DNA of 29,588 bases from positions 1 through 29,588 of the forward strand of contig CAXKVV010000451.1 in assembly GCA_964058805.1 (NCBI GenBank). The letters run 5' to 3'. This document shows positions 1-10,105 of this stretch, piece by piece. Position numbers and translations under genes: made by a program. The notes beneath the pieces are model-generated. The model ran no database searches, was not told the origin of the DNA, and worked only from the letters and a program-made list of their open reading frames with translations. Source of the DNA: Schoenoplectus triqueter (taxonomy: Eukaryota; Streptophyta; Magnoliopsida; Poales; Cyperaceae). Positions within the stretch are counted from its first letter, which is position 1; every line of letters starts with the position of its first letter.

Positions 1-3000
1 GCAAATGCGGATTTGCCCATTTTTCTTTTTAACCGGGACAATGCTAGCCACCCATTCTGGCGTCTCTTCTTCCCGTATAAAGCCGGCGTCGATGAGTTTC
101 TTTGTCTCTTCCACGACCTTTTCTTCGAGCTCTATTCTCATCCGCCTCGGCGCTTGTTTAATCGGCTTGAAGGTTGGATCAATTTTCAAATAATGGACCG
201 CCACGTTGGGATCTAATCCAGGCATTTCTTTATAACTCCAAGCGAAGCAGTCCATATAGCTTCTAAGGAATGTCTTCAACCTGTCAGCCACTTCTTCTGG
301 CAATGACGCGCTTATGAAAGTTGGTCGTGGATCTTCTTCCGTCCCCAGATTGATTTCAGCTAACTCATCGACCGTATTAGGCTCCTTTTCTAGCTGTTTC
401 AAAGCATTTTTCAGGACCGGGGCATTGTCCTCTTCTGTTTCATTGTCCGGCATCTCAACAGAAGTCATACAACAGCTCTCTTTCATACGGTACTCGTTGA
501 GAGACCCTTCAAAACATGCTGCATCATCGCAGTCATACCCTAGCCCCCGGGTATATTTTATTTTGCCATCCAGGCCTAGGACTTTATTCTGGCCGCCATT
601 CCAGAGTTCATCGAAGCGCTTGGCCTCGGCCTTGGATATGTCTCTCAGACATTTTGCCCTTTTTGCCAATTTATATAGCTCCTTTCCAAAGGGATGAGAT
701 GCAACGTCACCGCTCGTTGCATTCTCTGACTCTTGTTCTATCACCCACTTCTTCCAAGTGTTGTGATCAGGATTCTTCAGAGACTGGGTCGAATCACTCT
801 GATAGAAAATTATAGCCTTATGGATGATAGTTTTCCCTTTGAGGCGCTCTACCTTTGCCGGCACAACAAAGGTCTTTAGGGTTTGGATGTGGTTCACCTC
901 CCTTGGTATAAGGTCTTTAAAATGCCTTTCGGGAACCACAGTAATCTCCAGCGCTGCCATCTCTTCTTCTATTTCAATGTTCATGACTGAGTTGGAGCGG
1001 TAGATTTCTTTGATCGGCTTACGTCTCGCAGCCTTAGGTTTACTAGGTACGGGAGTGTGCGAGATCGTATAAGCCACCCCTTTGCCTTTGTTATTCAAGT
1101 TATGCGGAGCTGGGTCTTGTTGAAAGCTCTTCGGGAGTTGGATTGTCCCGTTTCTATGCCCTTCTTCTATTAGGTCTTTGAATACCCAACACTCTTCAAT
1201 AGTATGACCCAATATGCGATGATAAGGGCAGAATTCGCCTTCACCGGCTCTTTCTATGTCAGCGGGTCTCTTACATACGGGAAGTGTTAATCCATTCTTT
1301 AGGGCCTGTTCAAATATCCGAGCTGTTTTATTTCTCAGAAAAGAGTATGGTTTACTCTTCTTGACCTTAAGAGTTTGCATGACGGTCGGTTGTTTAGCTT
1401 TCGTTTCTTCCCCCTTTGATTCATCTACTATTACAATTACCCGTTTGCCGCTATCGGGTGCTTGTCTTTCGGGGGTCCCGGAACGGGGTTCGCTCGTCAC
1501 CTCCTTGAGTAGCTCGGAGTTATAAATCGCGGTTTGCAGGTTTTCAATCATTACCATGATTTCATTGTGTTGCGTCTTGATATCCTGCATCACTTCCCAT
1601 TGTTCAGACACCTCTCTTCTATTATTTTCAACTTGGTGCCTTATTTCGTCGATCGCATTCCAGACGCGACCTTCGAAATTTTCCCGCCATGAGCGTTCTT
1701 CATTTATAGGCCTTGGCCTAACCGGGTTATCCCTTCCGCTACCGGGTCCCGCGTTGATCATAAATGACTCCTCGCTTTCATTATCTGTTTCGGGCCCTTT
1801 ATATGGCTTCTTGAGGATGTGATAGATGATCTCTTCGTCAGACTCCTCTTCCCAGGGTTGACGATCATGGCCAGATTCTTCTCCCGAGGTGGTATCGCCC
1901 GAGTTGTTAGAATCTTCGGAGTCTTCTCCTGAAGTTGCCTCTATGATCTGAATTTGAGGGGTGTTGGCAGGCCTAAAATTGAAAATGACCTCCTCTTCAG
2001 AATCACTTGCATTGATTTCGCTCGGTTTTATTTGGGCCTTATACGCAGCCACCTGTTTGAAGCGGAAGGTTGCTTCTTCACCCGACTTTCTTCCGGGTCT
2101 TTGGGCTCGAGCGCCTCGGGGTTTAATGTTAAATTTGACCTCTTCTTCTTCTCCAGATGAAGTATCAAATTTAGGGCCTTTGTTAAAGGGTTTCTGACCC
2201 GCTTTTGTCATTGGCCGGCTCGGCGCCACAGCGGATTTAGGCAGAAAATACTGGGCGTCATTGAACTTAATCTCATGCACCCCGAATGGCTTGACATCTC
2301 CGTCAATTCTCTTTTGCTTACCATTCTCAATATATTTCAGGCACTGGTGCAGAGTAGAGGGTATGACCTGATTGCTGTGAAGCCACGGGCGACCCAGCAA
2401 CGCCCGATAAGAGGTTTCAGCGTCAATAACATAGAATTTAGTAGGCGCCTTTAAGCTTCCGCATTGCAGGTTTAGGGTTATAGCTCCCAGGGCCTTTTGG
2501 GAGTTTTGATTAAAGCCATGAATAATCACCTTTTCATCAGATAGGTTCTTCACATCTAAGGTGATGGTCTTTAGGGTTTTGAGCGGCATAATATTGATCG
2601 AAGACCCTGCGTCGACCAAGATGCGGCCAATCTTTTGCCCTCCGCAGTTTCCGGTGATGTATAGCGGGCGGTTATGGTCGACGGTGCCTATTAGGAGGTC
2701 ATCGTCTGTGAAATTTATACAGGCGGCCCGTTTGGCGGTGAATAGGGCTTCTTGCATATTTTGCTCGACAAAGTATGACTTGTACTTCTCGGGATCTTGC
2801 AAGGCCTGGATTAGTACCTCCCTTAGGTCTTGTGACATCATCAACGCATCAAATATGCTTAATAGCGCTGGAATCTTACGCAGATGTGCCAACACATTAT
2901 ATTCTTCGCCCGTCGACCGGGTCCTTTCTGGGTTCTTGCTTGGATTCTCGACCTCCTTACCTTTATTCTGGACCTTGTCCTTCCCTTTATCGGAATCCTT

Positions 3001-6000
3001 GGGAGCCTGTCTCTCGGGTATATAAGTCCCGGACCGGAGCACGGCTTTACATTCTTCATTTTTGGTCCCAGAGGTGCTTGCTTCTCCTTCATCATTCGGG
3101 AAGAACATCTCCTCTAATGTTGGCATATCTTCGTCGTGAGAAGAATATACCATATTGCACGAAGCACCCCAGATCTCTTCGCTTTCTTCTTTATTTATTT
3201 CTTCATTCACATTTTCCTTCTTTTGACCTAGGGTTAGCTTCTCCCAATCTTCTTTGGAGATGAAATGTTGAAGGGTGATCACCTCGGGACTGCCCTGCTC
3301 ATATTCTTCAATTTTATTCTTTCTGGACTTGTTGTTTCTATGCTTCTTTTTCTTCTTAAGAACCTGGTCTTGGCTCTGGTCCACCTTATAGTATACCCTG
3401 GGTTTTGGTGGGACCACTGGTGTGATATCGTCTTTCCATTTCATGCCAGGTTCTTTCTTAAGGGCTTTAAGCATTTTAATTGATTTCTTCGATAGGTGCG
3501 TAGTCCATCGTTCTTCCTGGTCTTCGCATGACTGGCCCGGGACTTTCTCTTCCTCATGAGAGATCGTGTTGGCCTGCTCATGGGCTGATGGGCTTTGCAA
3601 GAACCCCTTAGGTAAAGTAATTTCACCGTTTTTATACGCCTTCTCGACCCAATCTTTGAAGACCCAGCAATCTTCGATTGAGTGCCCTATTATTCTGTGG
3701 TATGGGCAGAAGTTGGGTTCGTCCGATTTATCGGCATCTTCCGGGCGTTTACTGGCCGGCAGGGTTAGGCCATTCTTCAGTGCCCCTCTGAAGATTTGGG
3801 CAACTTTATCTTTTCTGAAGGAGTATGGTCTAGATTTCTTTTGTTTAAGGGATTCAAAACTCCGTGAACTCCCTCCTGGGTTGGGCCTGGGTCCCTTATT
3901 ATAATTGTTGCCATTTATGCTACTACTGCCGCCTTGGGTGTCTGCATTGGCAACCATCTTATCCTTTAACGAGGTGAATGCCACTTTGGTTTCAGCTCGG
4001 GCTCCTCGTTGCGGCCTATTATTCATGAAGTTCGGCACGGTGTGTGGTGACATCCTTTCCATATTGGATACCGATCTGAGCAAGTCTTTAAACGTGTTGA
4101 CCTTTGTCACACCAAGAAGCATGCCCATCCACCCGTCAATGTTCTTCATGATTAGGTTGACGGCCTCATCTTCGGTTAATGTGCGGTCGCATTTGATGCT
4201 GAGGTTCCGCCATCTATTGATAAAATCTGTCATTGACTCCCCTTTCTTGGGTTTAGTGCTTGCCAGATCGGCTATGTTTATCTTGTCAGACACCATGACA
4301 AAACGTGCCCTGAACGAGTCCGCCATCTCGTCCCAGGTCCTGATGCTGTTGTTTTCCAGCGAATAGTACCATTGAAAGGCGGTTCCCACCAAGCTCTGAG
4401 GGAATTGTCTTAACAACAGTGCATCATTGCCGCCCGTGTTGCCGCACGAGGCTACGAAATGGGCTAGGTGTTGTTCGGGGTTCAGGTCTTTATTGCCCTC
4501 CCCTGAGAAGGTCCTGAAGCGGGGGATCACATACCCTTTAGGATATTCTTCTAAATCGTATATGGCAGGGTATGGATGTCCACAGTTTTTGACAGGAGGG
4601 ATAGCGTATCCACCTCCAGCTATTTGCATTTGCTGGGCAATCATGGCTTGAATCTCCTTCCGGGATATTCCCGTTGGTTCAGCCTCCACTTCTATGGTTC
4701 TATGTGGATGGGGTTTAGAATCGACAGGTTGTTTTCCCTTATGATTGCTTTTGGTACTGTGGACCCCTTCTTGACGGGAGCTACCAGCTTTGAAATTGGC
4801 GTCTTGTGATTCTTGTAACGATTTGACCGCCTTAATCAATTCTTCATTCTGCTTCAGCATGGTAGCGATTAGCTCCCGTTGCCTAATCAGCTCTTCATCC
4901 CGTGCCTCGATGTGGCCTTTTAGTATTTCAATTTCATCGATAGGCACTTCGGGACGTGTTTCAACGTCATCTTCATTATCAAAGAAGTCAGGGTTTTCGT
5001 TGTGGTCTTCCCCTTCCCTGCTGTTGCCTTCGGGGTTGACTCTCTTGGGTGGTCTCCCTTTTCTACCATTATTCTTATTGGTATTGGTGACGTGAGCTTG
5101 ATTAGGCGGGGACTGGTCATCCTGGACCTTATTCACCTCACCATCAGTGTCTGGATCAGTATCGTAGCTTATACTGATGGTGTTGACCGAGAAGTGCTCT
5201 TCGTAACGAGCGGTTCTTCTCTTCTTCTTTGCTTGATCAGGGGCAGTTATTTTTAGACTATTGAGTGGTATTCTCGAGCCTAATCGGCTGAATACACTCT
5301 TCTGACCCAAGCGGCTGAACACGCTCTCGGACGGAGCGTTGGACCTGCCGGCCTTACTGGGCTGGGTTTGAGATTGGGGCTTTGTTGGCTGGGAACCCTT
5401 CGGGACCCACACCTGCTGGATGCTAGGTGTTGCCTTTGGTATAGACCTCCTTGTGTTCGGAGTGGAGGCAATGACTCGCGGCTGAGCCAAGCCTTGAGAT
5501 TGGTTAGGGCGGGAGACGTATTGTCTCGACCTAGCGTTTTTAACGCTTCTCCTCTGTTTGAGGGCCCTGTGAGCCTTATAGATGGCTTCTGCAGGGGCTT
5601 GAGACTTGTCCTGGCGGCGCTGAGGCCTTTGAGTTGGGCGAGGTGTGGGCTTAGGCACCTCCCATGCCTGGCGGAGCTGGCCTGTGGCTGAGTTCTTAGC
5701 CACTATGCGGAGGGCTGTAAATTTGTTAGAGACTGGGATAGCTGGCCTAGCCACCAGCTGGTTCTGGTATGCATCCAGGGCCCTCTTCCTGGATGCTTGA
5801 GAGTTACGGGCAGTTTGGGCTGCGACCTTTGGAGCTGTCCTCTTGGACGGTCGCCTTCTCCTCTTTGGGGAGGTAGTAGGAGAGGCCATGACATTGTTTG
5901 AGATCCCCTTGGGAGTCAGGGTGATCGATTCTTCCTCCTCGTCCGGGATGGAGATCCGGACGGTCGCGGGAGTGATCGTGGCCACTGGAGCTGGGCCATA

Positions 6001-6111
6001 AATGGTAAGTTCTTGCGGGATGGTCCCGAAGAACATGAAGAGCTTGCCCTCTGGGCTCTGTGCAGGAGTGACGGTGTAGGGAGCAAGGTTGAAGTTTCCG
6101 AAGAATGCCAT
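1..6111 (-). CDS. gag-pro-pol polyprotein of element L (N-terminal 2037 codons, partial)
   Basis: This is a retrotransposon polyprotein: capsid, protease and the start of reverse transcriptase. The ATG at 6111 sits in a good context (GAAATGG) right after the leader. The frame is open to position 1. Residues 1-75 are a novel N-terminus. A basic stretch follows with SPKRRRR at about 82. Two SVFSRLG motifs lie near 270-285, then an acidic/helical segment. The gag domain includes AFQWYYSLE with W581. Zinc knuckle 1 is C802-H805-H810-C815. The protease motif LVDAGSS has its catalytic D at 1167, followed by ALLGRPW. An acidic repeat region and a helical segment come next, then a second knuckle, C1628-H1631-H1636-C1641. 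Residue 1710 onward matches the R polyprotein with about 12 changes in 328 residues. The frame ends in RT at RIC. By comparison with R, a full copy would be near 3030 residues. No frameshift or stop is seen. Confidence 0.85.
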   Translation of the reverse strand, partial: MAFFGNFNLAPYTVTPAQSPEGKLFMFFGTIPQELTIYGPAPVATITPATVRISIPDEEEESITLTPKGISNNVMASPTTSPKRRRRPSKRTAPKVAAQTARNSQASRKRALDAYQNQLVARPAIPVSNKFTALRIVAKNSATGQLRQAWEVPKPTPRPTQRPQRRQDKSQAPAEAIYKAHRALKQRRSVKNARSRQYVSRPNQSQGLAQPRVIASTPNTRRSIPKATPSIQQVWVPKGSQPTKPQSQTQPSKAGRSNAPSESVFSRLGQKSVFSRLGSRIPLNSLKITAPDQAKKKRRTARYEEHFSVNTISISYDTDPDTDGEVNKVQDDQSPPNQAHVTNTNKNNGRKGRPPKRVNPEGNSREGEDHNENPDFFDNEDDVETRPEVPIDEIEILKGHIEARDEELIRQRELIATMLKQNEELIKAVKSLQESQDANFKAGSSRQEGVHSTKSNHKGKQPVDSKPHPHRTIEVEAEPTGISRKEIQAMIAQQMQIAGGGYAIPPVKNCGHPYPAIYDLEEYPKGYVIPRFRTFSGEGNKDLNPEQHLAHFVASCGNTGGNDALLLRQFPQSLVGTAFQWYYSLENNSIRTWDEMADSFRARFVMVSDKINIADLASTKPKKGESMTDFINRWRNLSIKCDRTLTEDEAVNLIMKNIDGWMGMLLGVTKVNTFKDLLRSVSNMERMSPHTVPNFMNNRPQRGARAETKVAFTSLKDKMVANADTQGGSSSINGNNYNKGPRPNPGGSSRSFESLKQKKSRPYSFRKDKVAQIFRGALKNGLTLPASKRPEDADKSDEPNFCPYHRIIGHSIEDCWVFKDWVEKAYKNGEITLPKGFLQSPSAHEQANTISHEEEKVPGQSCEDQEERWTTHLSKKSIKMLKALKKEPGMKWKDDITPVVPPKPRVYYKVDQSQDQVLKKKKKHRNNKSRKNKIEEYEQGSPEVITLQHFISKEDWEKLTLGQKKENVNEEINKEESEEIWGASCNMVYSSHDEDMPTLEEMFFPNDEGEASTSGTKNEECKAVLRSGTYIPERQAPKDSDKGKDKVQNKGKEVENPSKNPERTRSTGEEYNVLAHLRKIPALLSIFDALMMSQDLREVLIQALQDPEKYKSYFVEQNMQEALFTAKRAACINFTDDDLLIGTVDHNRPLYITGNCGGQKIGRILVDAGSSINIMPLKTLKTITLDVKNLSDEKVIIHGFNQNSQKALGAITLNLQCGSLKAPTKFYVIDAETSYRALLGRPWLHSNQVIPSTLHQCLKYIENGKQKRIDGDVKPFGVHEIKFNDAQYFLPKSAVAPSRPMTKAGQKPFNKGPKFDTSSGEEEEVKFNIKPRGARAQRPGRKSGEEATFRFKQVAAYKAQIKPSEINASDSEEEVIFNFRPANTPQIQIIEATSGEDSEDSNNSGDTTSGEESGHDRQPWEEESDEEIIYHILKKPYKGPETDNESEESFMINAGPGSGRDNPVRPRPINEERSWRENFEGRVWNAIDEIRHQVENNRREVSEQWEVMQDIKTQHNEIMVMIENLQTAIYNSELLKEVTSEPRSGTPERQAPDSGKRVIVIVDESKGEETKAKQPTVMQTLKVKKSKPYSFLRNKTARIFEQALKNGLTLPVCKRPADIERAGEGEFCPYHRILGHTIEECWVFKDLIEEGHRNGTIQLPKSFQQDPAPHNLNNKGKGVAYTISHTPVPSKPKAARRKPIKEIYRSNSVMNIEIEEEMAALEITVVPERHFKDLIPREVNHIQTLKTFVVPAKVERLKGKTIIHKAIIFYQSDSTQSLKNPDHNTWKKWVIEQESENATSGDVASHPFGKELYKLAKRAKCLRDISKAEAKRFDELWNGGQNKVLGLDGKIKYTRGLGYDCDDAACFEGSLNEYRMKESCCMTSVEMPDNETEEDNAPVLKNALKQLEKEPNTVDELAEINLGTEEDPRPTFISASLPEEVADRLKTFLRSYMDCFAWSYKEMPGLDPNVAVHYLKIDPTFKPIKQAPRRMRIELEEKVVEETKKLIDAGFIREEETPEWVASIVPVKKKNGQIRIC

Positions 6112-6245
6112 TTCCTGCAAAAACAAAAACACTTGAAAATTATTAGTCATTTTAGCACATAGAAGACCACTTGTATCTCTTAAGTATTCTATTTGCCTCT
6201 CTCTTTCAGAGATAAGAGGAGAATCTAGGTCCCACCGGGCGTGCC
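6112..6245 (-). other. 5' leader of element L between primer-binding site and gag
   Basis: The leader is short (about 134 nt) and holds no ORF before gag. Just before the ATG it reads, on the minus strand, a T-rich run ending in TTTTTGCAG followed by GAAATGG, with CTAAT upstream. This looks like a splice acceptor with a branch point. A matching donor in the LTR was not identified, so a leader intron is only possible, not shown. Confidence 0.5.
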
Positions 6246-6540
6246 AGATCCTGTGCGACCCTTTTTCGCGCGCCGCCGCACCGCCGCCGGGCGATGGGTT
6301 CTGCGGAAGAAGGACACGGAGATCCCTCCCGAGCGTGCATCTGATGGGTGTCGGCCGATTCTGCCGTTTAGAGATTATTTGGATGCACATTCAGGGGGTT
6401 TTTAGTGATTGTGAGTTCTTGTAGATTCCGGTGGGCGCAAGCCCCCACCGTTAATTACCCTGGGCTACGAACCTCGAGGCACCTCTGGATCTTTGAAAGA
6501 GAGAAGCAAATAGTATAGTTAAGAGATGGGCAAGTGGTCG
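6164..6540. repeat. Imperfect inverted repeat bracketing the LTR end and primer-binding site
   Basis: Arms 6164-6213 and 6489-6540 are reverse complements over about 50 bp with a handful of mismatches (shared cores GACCACTTG, ATCTCTTAA and CTCTCTTTCA). The roughly 275-bp loop holds the LTR 3' end, the primer-binding site and a GC-rich segment. Inside the loop, CGGTGGG at 6429-6435 pairs with CCCACCG at 6444-6450. Confidence 0.7.
6228..6246 (-). other. Primer-binding site of element L
   Basis: On the minus strand TGGCACGCCCGGTGGGACC begins 5 nt after the ACA that ends the LTR. A TGG start complementary to a tRNA CCA end, at this distance from the LTR, is what plant Ty3/gypsy primer sites look like. 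The sequence resembles Lys- or Arg-type sites, but I cannot assign the tRNA with certainty. Confidence 0.7.
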
Positions 6541-6575
6541 TCTAAGTTTATAAAAATGGATCTACGGAAGATGAA

Positions 6576-7105
6576 CCTACCAACAGACCGGTTCAATCTA
6601 TGGAAGACAAACCTACAAACAGATCGGTTTTGTCTTATGGGGGACGAACCTACAAACAGACCGGTTCAGTCCATGCCACCTCGAGATGTAACCTTACCAA
6701 CAGACCAGGTTAATCTCTTCATAGGGGGCTTGAGGTGAGTCTACATACAGACCGACTCGACCTCCGTTGATCTAGAAGATAAACCTACAAACAGACCGGT
6801 TCAATCTTAACTAGTCAACAACCAATCACACAAAATACAACTCGAAGCACTGAGCCGGTTGATCTTGAGGTTGGTGAATCAGGAGAAGGGTGGCTATGGC
6901 CCACGTATTTCTTCTCACCGATCTTCTAGATCATGAATTCGAAGCACTAAGCCGATTCATAAACCTAGGAAACACAATTGCACACAATGTCAAACATGAA
7001 GCGCTGGGCCAGTTCAACATTGAGGCATGTGTTAGTGAAGGAACCTACCTACAGAACGGTTCACATTCACTGTTTTGTGGATGAATCTACCAACAGACCG
7101 ATTCA
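6576..7105. repeat. Degenerate tandem repeat with core CTACnAACAGACCGGTTCA
   Basis: The core recurs at about 6576, 6612, 6649, 6692, 6739 and 6784 (spacing 36-47 bp), and again near 7042 and 7086 after a gap. It lies in the 3' part of LTR A. A plus-strand ORF across it is a by-product of the repeat and not a gene. Confidence 0.7.
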
Positions 7106-7184
7106 ATCTCACATTCTCGGGAAATGAGTCAGGAGACAAACTCGTCGACGGACGAGTTCAGTCTTGCCAGCTCAAATGGTCATG

Positions 7185-7465
7185 AATTACTTGTTCATGA
7201 CACCGAGTCATTAAGATGTCACTTCGTTCGGACATCGTAATGTTCTTCATCTTCAAAGTCGACATATCTCTCCATGCTGATGTCGTAGCTTTGGTCAATC
7301 TTCAACGAGCGTCAAGATGTTCTTGTCTCAACTAATCATCTCACGTGTTGCATTACTTGTGCAAAATTACTATGTAGCCCTACACCCCTTGTGTGAGCGT
7401 ATTCAATCATGAGTTACTTGCTCATGGCAGCGAGTCATTAAGATGTCACCTCTCTAGGACATCGT
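7185..7465. repeat. Two-copy duplication with a CATGAnTTACTTGnTCATG hairpin
   Basis: A block starting near 7190 (CATGAATTACTTGTTCATG, then CGAGTCATTAAGATGTCAC) recurs near 7408 as CATGAGTTACTTGCTCATG with the same downstream text. The second copy also matches LTR C around 24088. Confidence 0.65.
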
Positions 7466-7536
7466 AATGTTCTTCTTCTTCAGAGTCGACGTATATCTTC
7501 ATGTTAGTATCGTAGCTCTGGTTATTCTTCATCAAA

Positions 7537-7730
7537 CATCAAGATGTTCCTGTCTCGACGTATCTTCTCAGGTTGCTATCGAAGCCTTAATCTTCTCACG
7601 TCGAGATGTTCTTGTCTCAACGTATTTTATTATTATTCATCAAATGTCAAGATGTTCTTGTCTTGACATATCTTCTCATATCACTATTAAATCCTTAATC
7701 ATCTTACGTCAAGACGTTCTTGTCTTGACT
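7537..7730. repeat. Tandem hairpin array in LTR A
   Basis: Four short stem-loops of the form nGTCAAGA-(8)-TCTnGACn start at 7537, 7599, 7645 and 7707, spaced 62, 46 and 62 bp. The same alternation is found in LTR C. The first base and last base of the stems tend to change together (C with G, T with A). Confidence 0.7.
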
Positions 7731-7779
7731 AATCGTTCTAAATGTTGTGTGAATATTCTCATGTGAGCATTTTTATTCA

Positions 7780-9000
7780 TTTCAAAATATGCAAAGCCTA
7801 TATAATATTTTCTATTATTATGCATTTATCTATTATTATTATTATTATTATTTTTTTATTCTATTTATCTATGTAGAAAATTATTTACAAAAATAATAAG
7901 AAAAGGGGTAGCTATTAACTTAGAACTTTATTTATATTTTTGGGATTTTTATAATAGCTAAAATAGTAGAATTTTATTTTTATTATTTCTAAACTCTATT
8001 TATTCTATAGAAAACCACTTACTAAAATAATAGAAAATAAAATGGCTATGATTTTTATTTGTATTTTTTTTAAAATGTTCATAATAGCTAAAGTAATAGG
8101 ATTTTATTATTATATTCTACTATTCATTATGTAAGAATCATTTACAAAATTAAAAGGTAGTTAGCTATACTATTTTACTATTATTATTTTTATTTATATT
8201 TTTTTATTTTTAATATATATTTTTTTTTTTCTATAATAGCTAAAAGAAATCATTACTAATATTCTATTCTATTTATTATACTATTCATTATATCTATTTT
8301 TATTATCTCTATTTATTATCTATAGAAAAGTATAAGATGAAATATAGTATACTTTTATTACAACTATTATTTTTATTTCATTTTATTCATCAAAAGTATT
8401 TTTTATTGTATATTTGTATAGAAATAACAAAAGAAATACAATTCATATTATAAAACTATATTATCATTTTTTTTTATTATAAAAGAGAATGTATTTTACT
8501 ATTTATTACCATAGTAGTATATTTTGCATATTTTGTGCTATTTTATTTTTATTATTCTTTTTACAGAAAATATCAATATAATATCTATTATTATTATTAT
8601 TATTATATATTTTTTTATTTATCAAAGAATATAGCTAATCTCATCATTTATTATAGTATATTACTATCACTATTATTATTTCATGGAAAATCACTTGAAA
8701 AATCACTAAAATATATCTAGTTATTATTTATGATTTTTATTTGTATTTTTGGAATTTTTATAGCATTTAAAATGACAAGTCAAAGCTAGGTCAACTATAT
8801 CAATATATGTAATGTTTTTTGCTTTTAAATTGTTTTATCATGATTATATTTTTAAAACTGGAATATTATGGTATAGAAAAATAGTATGAAAAATAAGAAA
8901 ATTTTAGAAACAAATTTGAGTCAATTTGGAGTTTAGGAACATTTTCAAATCATTTATTTACTCCATATTATCACTATTCTGTTATTATTTAATTAATGGG
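7780..9000. other. AT-rich LTR segment with no gene
   Basis: About 1.2 kb of A/T-rich sequence with ATT runs and many TTTATT motifs. It matches 24540-25850 in LTR C closely, so it belongs to the LTR and is not a later insertion. Short ORFs here are Tyr/Phe/Ile-rich low-complexity readings. A scaffold-attachment or polyadenylation role is possible but not shown. Confidence 0.6.
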
Positions 9001-9725
9001 CTTAATCTGGGCCGTCAGATATATATTGAGATTAGTGCGCATCTTCCCAACTCTCTTCTTAATTTGGGCCGCCAGATTAGTTGGAGATAGGTGTTTAGTA
9101 GATCTACGGCCCTGATCAGTGCAGAGTTATTATTCAAATGTTTAAATATATCTGGGCCGCTTGATTTAATTAAGATACGTGCTTAATATATATAAGGCCC
9201 AGATCTTTCCTTGTTTAAATTTCCGAACTCCTGCTAGATCTCGTTCGTTAGATATTCTTCAAGATCGGTGAACGCTTCAAGAATCGTGCAGACAGAACCC
9301 CTTCAGTCTCTGACTCTCCGATGTATCAAGATCCGTGCTAGGTGGCGTTCCCGGCCACCGGAGCTCTCCTTCTCCGATCAGACCCATGCCCTAGCGTCGC
9401 CTCGGTAAGTGGAGTCTTTCTATATCGTCCGATCAGGAATCCATACGGTGGTTGATACTCTTATAGTAGTGTCAGTTAGTGCATTAATCAAAACCGGTAC
9501 CAAGATCCTTTCTTCATCAAATTCACCGAATTCAATTGAGATTCTTGGCAATTATACAACTATTGAGCATCGCCTTGACATGTATATATGATCTGAGATG
9601 AGTATGAAGCTTCTTGTATGCTATTAATCGAGTTGAAGCAATTACACATGGCGGGTATGCGGTACCGATTGGTACCGGTTACAATTACTTCTTATTTTGA
9701 AATGTTTTTGTATTCTATTGACCAT

Positions 9726-9778
9726 TCTCAGGCCTAAAGGCTCACCCAGACATTGCTGGGGCCAGTGGCTCGCTGAGA
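9726..9778. other. Cloverleaf-like four-way fold, copy 1
   Basis: The outer stem is TCTCAG (9726-9731) with CTGAGA (9773-9778). Arm 1 is GCC-TAAA-GGC (9732-9741), arm 2 CCCAG-6 nt-CTGGG (9745-9760) and arm 3 GCC-AGT-GGC (9761-9769). Linkers are 0, 3, 0 and 3 nt, the same as in copy 2. Confidence 0.6.
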
Positions 9779-10032
9779 TGATGATCAATTAGAACCAATT
9801 CTCCTCTGGAACTTTATCAGTATCGCGATTTGTACTGGAATCAGTGCATTTCTTTGAAATTGCAAGAATTGACTCATCTATTCAATTATAATCATGCAGC
9901 TAAGATGCTAAAAGGATAGCAAGTTATTATCTTTCATCAATTAGACAAATATAAGCAAAGAAACCGATTAAAAAGAAGAAATCATAAAGGGACAGATGCA
10001 ACATTATTTGAATTATGAAAAATCTTTATACC

Positions 10033-10105
10033 AGTGACTAATCCAGGCCTAAAGGCTCACCAATCACTTTGTGATTGGGCCAGTGGCTCACTGGATTCAG
10101 TCACT
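10033..10105. other. Cloverleaf-like four-way fold, copy 2
   Basis: The outer stem is AGTGACTAATCCAG (10033-10046) with 10091-10105, fully paired except one bulged base. Arm 1 is GCC-TAAA-GGC (10047-10056), arm 2 an 8-bp perfect stem with a 3-nt loop (10060-10078), and arm 3 GCC-AGT-GGC (10079-10087). Arms 1 and 3 match copy 1; the outer stem and arm 2 differ in sequence and length but remain paired. Confidence 0.65.

Noticed and set aside
1..6000. Many plus-strand ORFs of 60-160 codons
   Set aside because: They are shadows of the single minus-strand polyprotein frame; their residues show no domain and the minus frame carries all motifs.
6526..6738. 70-codon plus-strand ORF with repeated PTDRF motifs
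   Set aside because: It follows the 42-bp minisatellite; the repeats are diverged in frame elsewhere and no homology is recognised.
7537..7730. CRISPR-like array
   Set aside because: Spacing alternates 62/46 bp, the spacers are themselves repeated, the context is a plant LTR and no cas gene is present.
10033..10105. tRNA gene
   Set aside because: The cloverleaf has no tRNA consensus in its loops, no A or B box and the wrong arm lengths.
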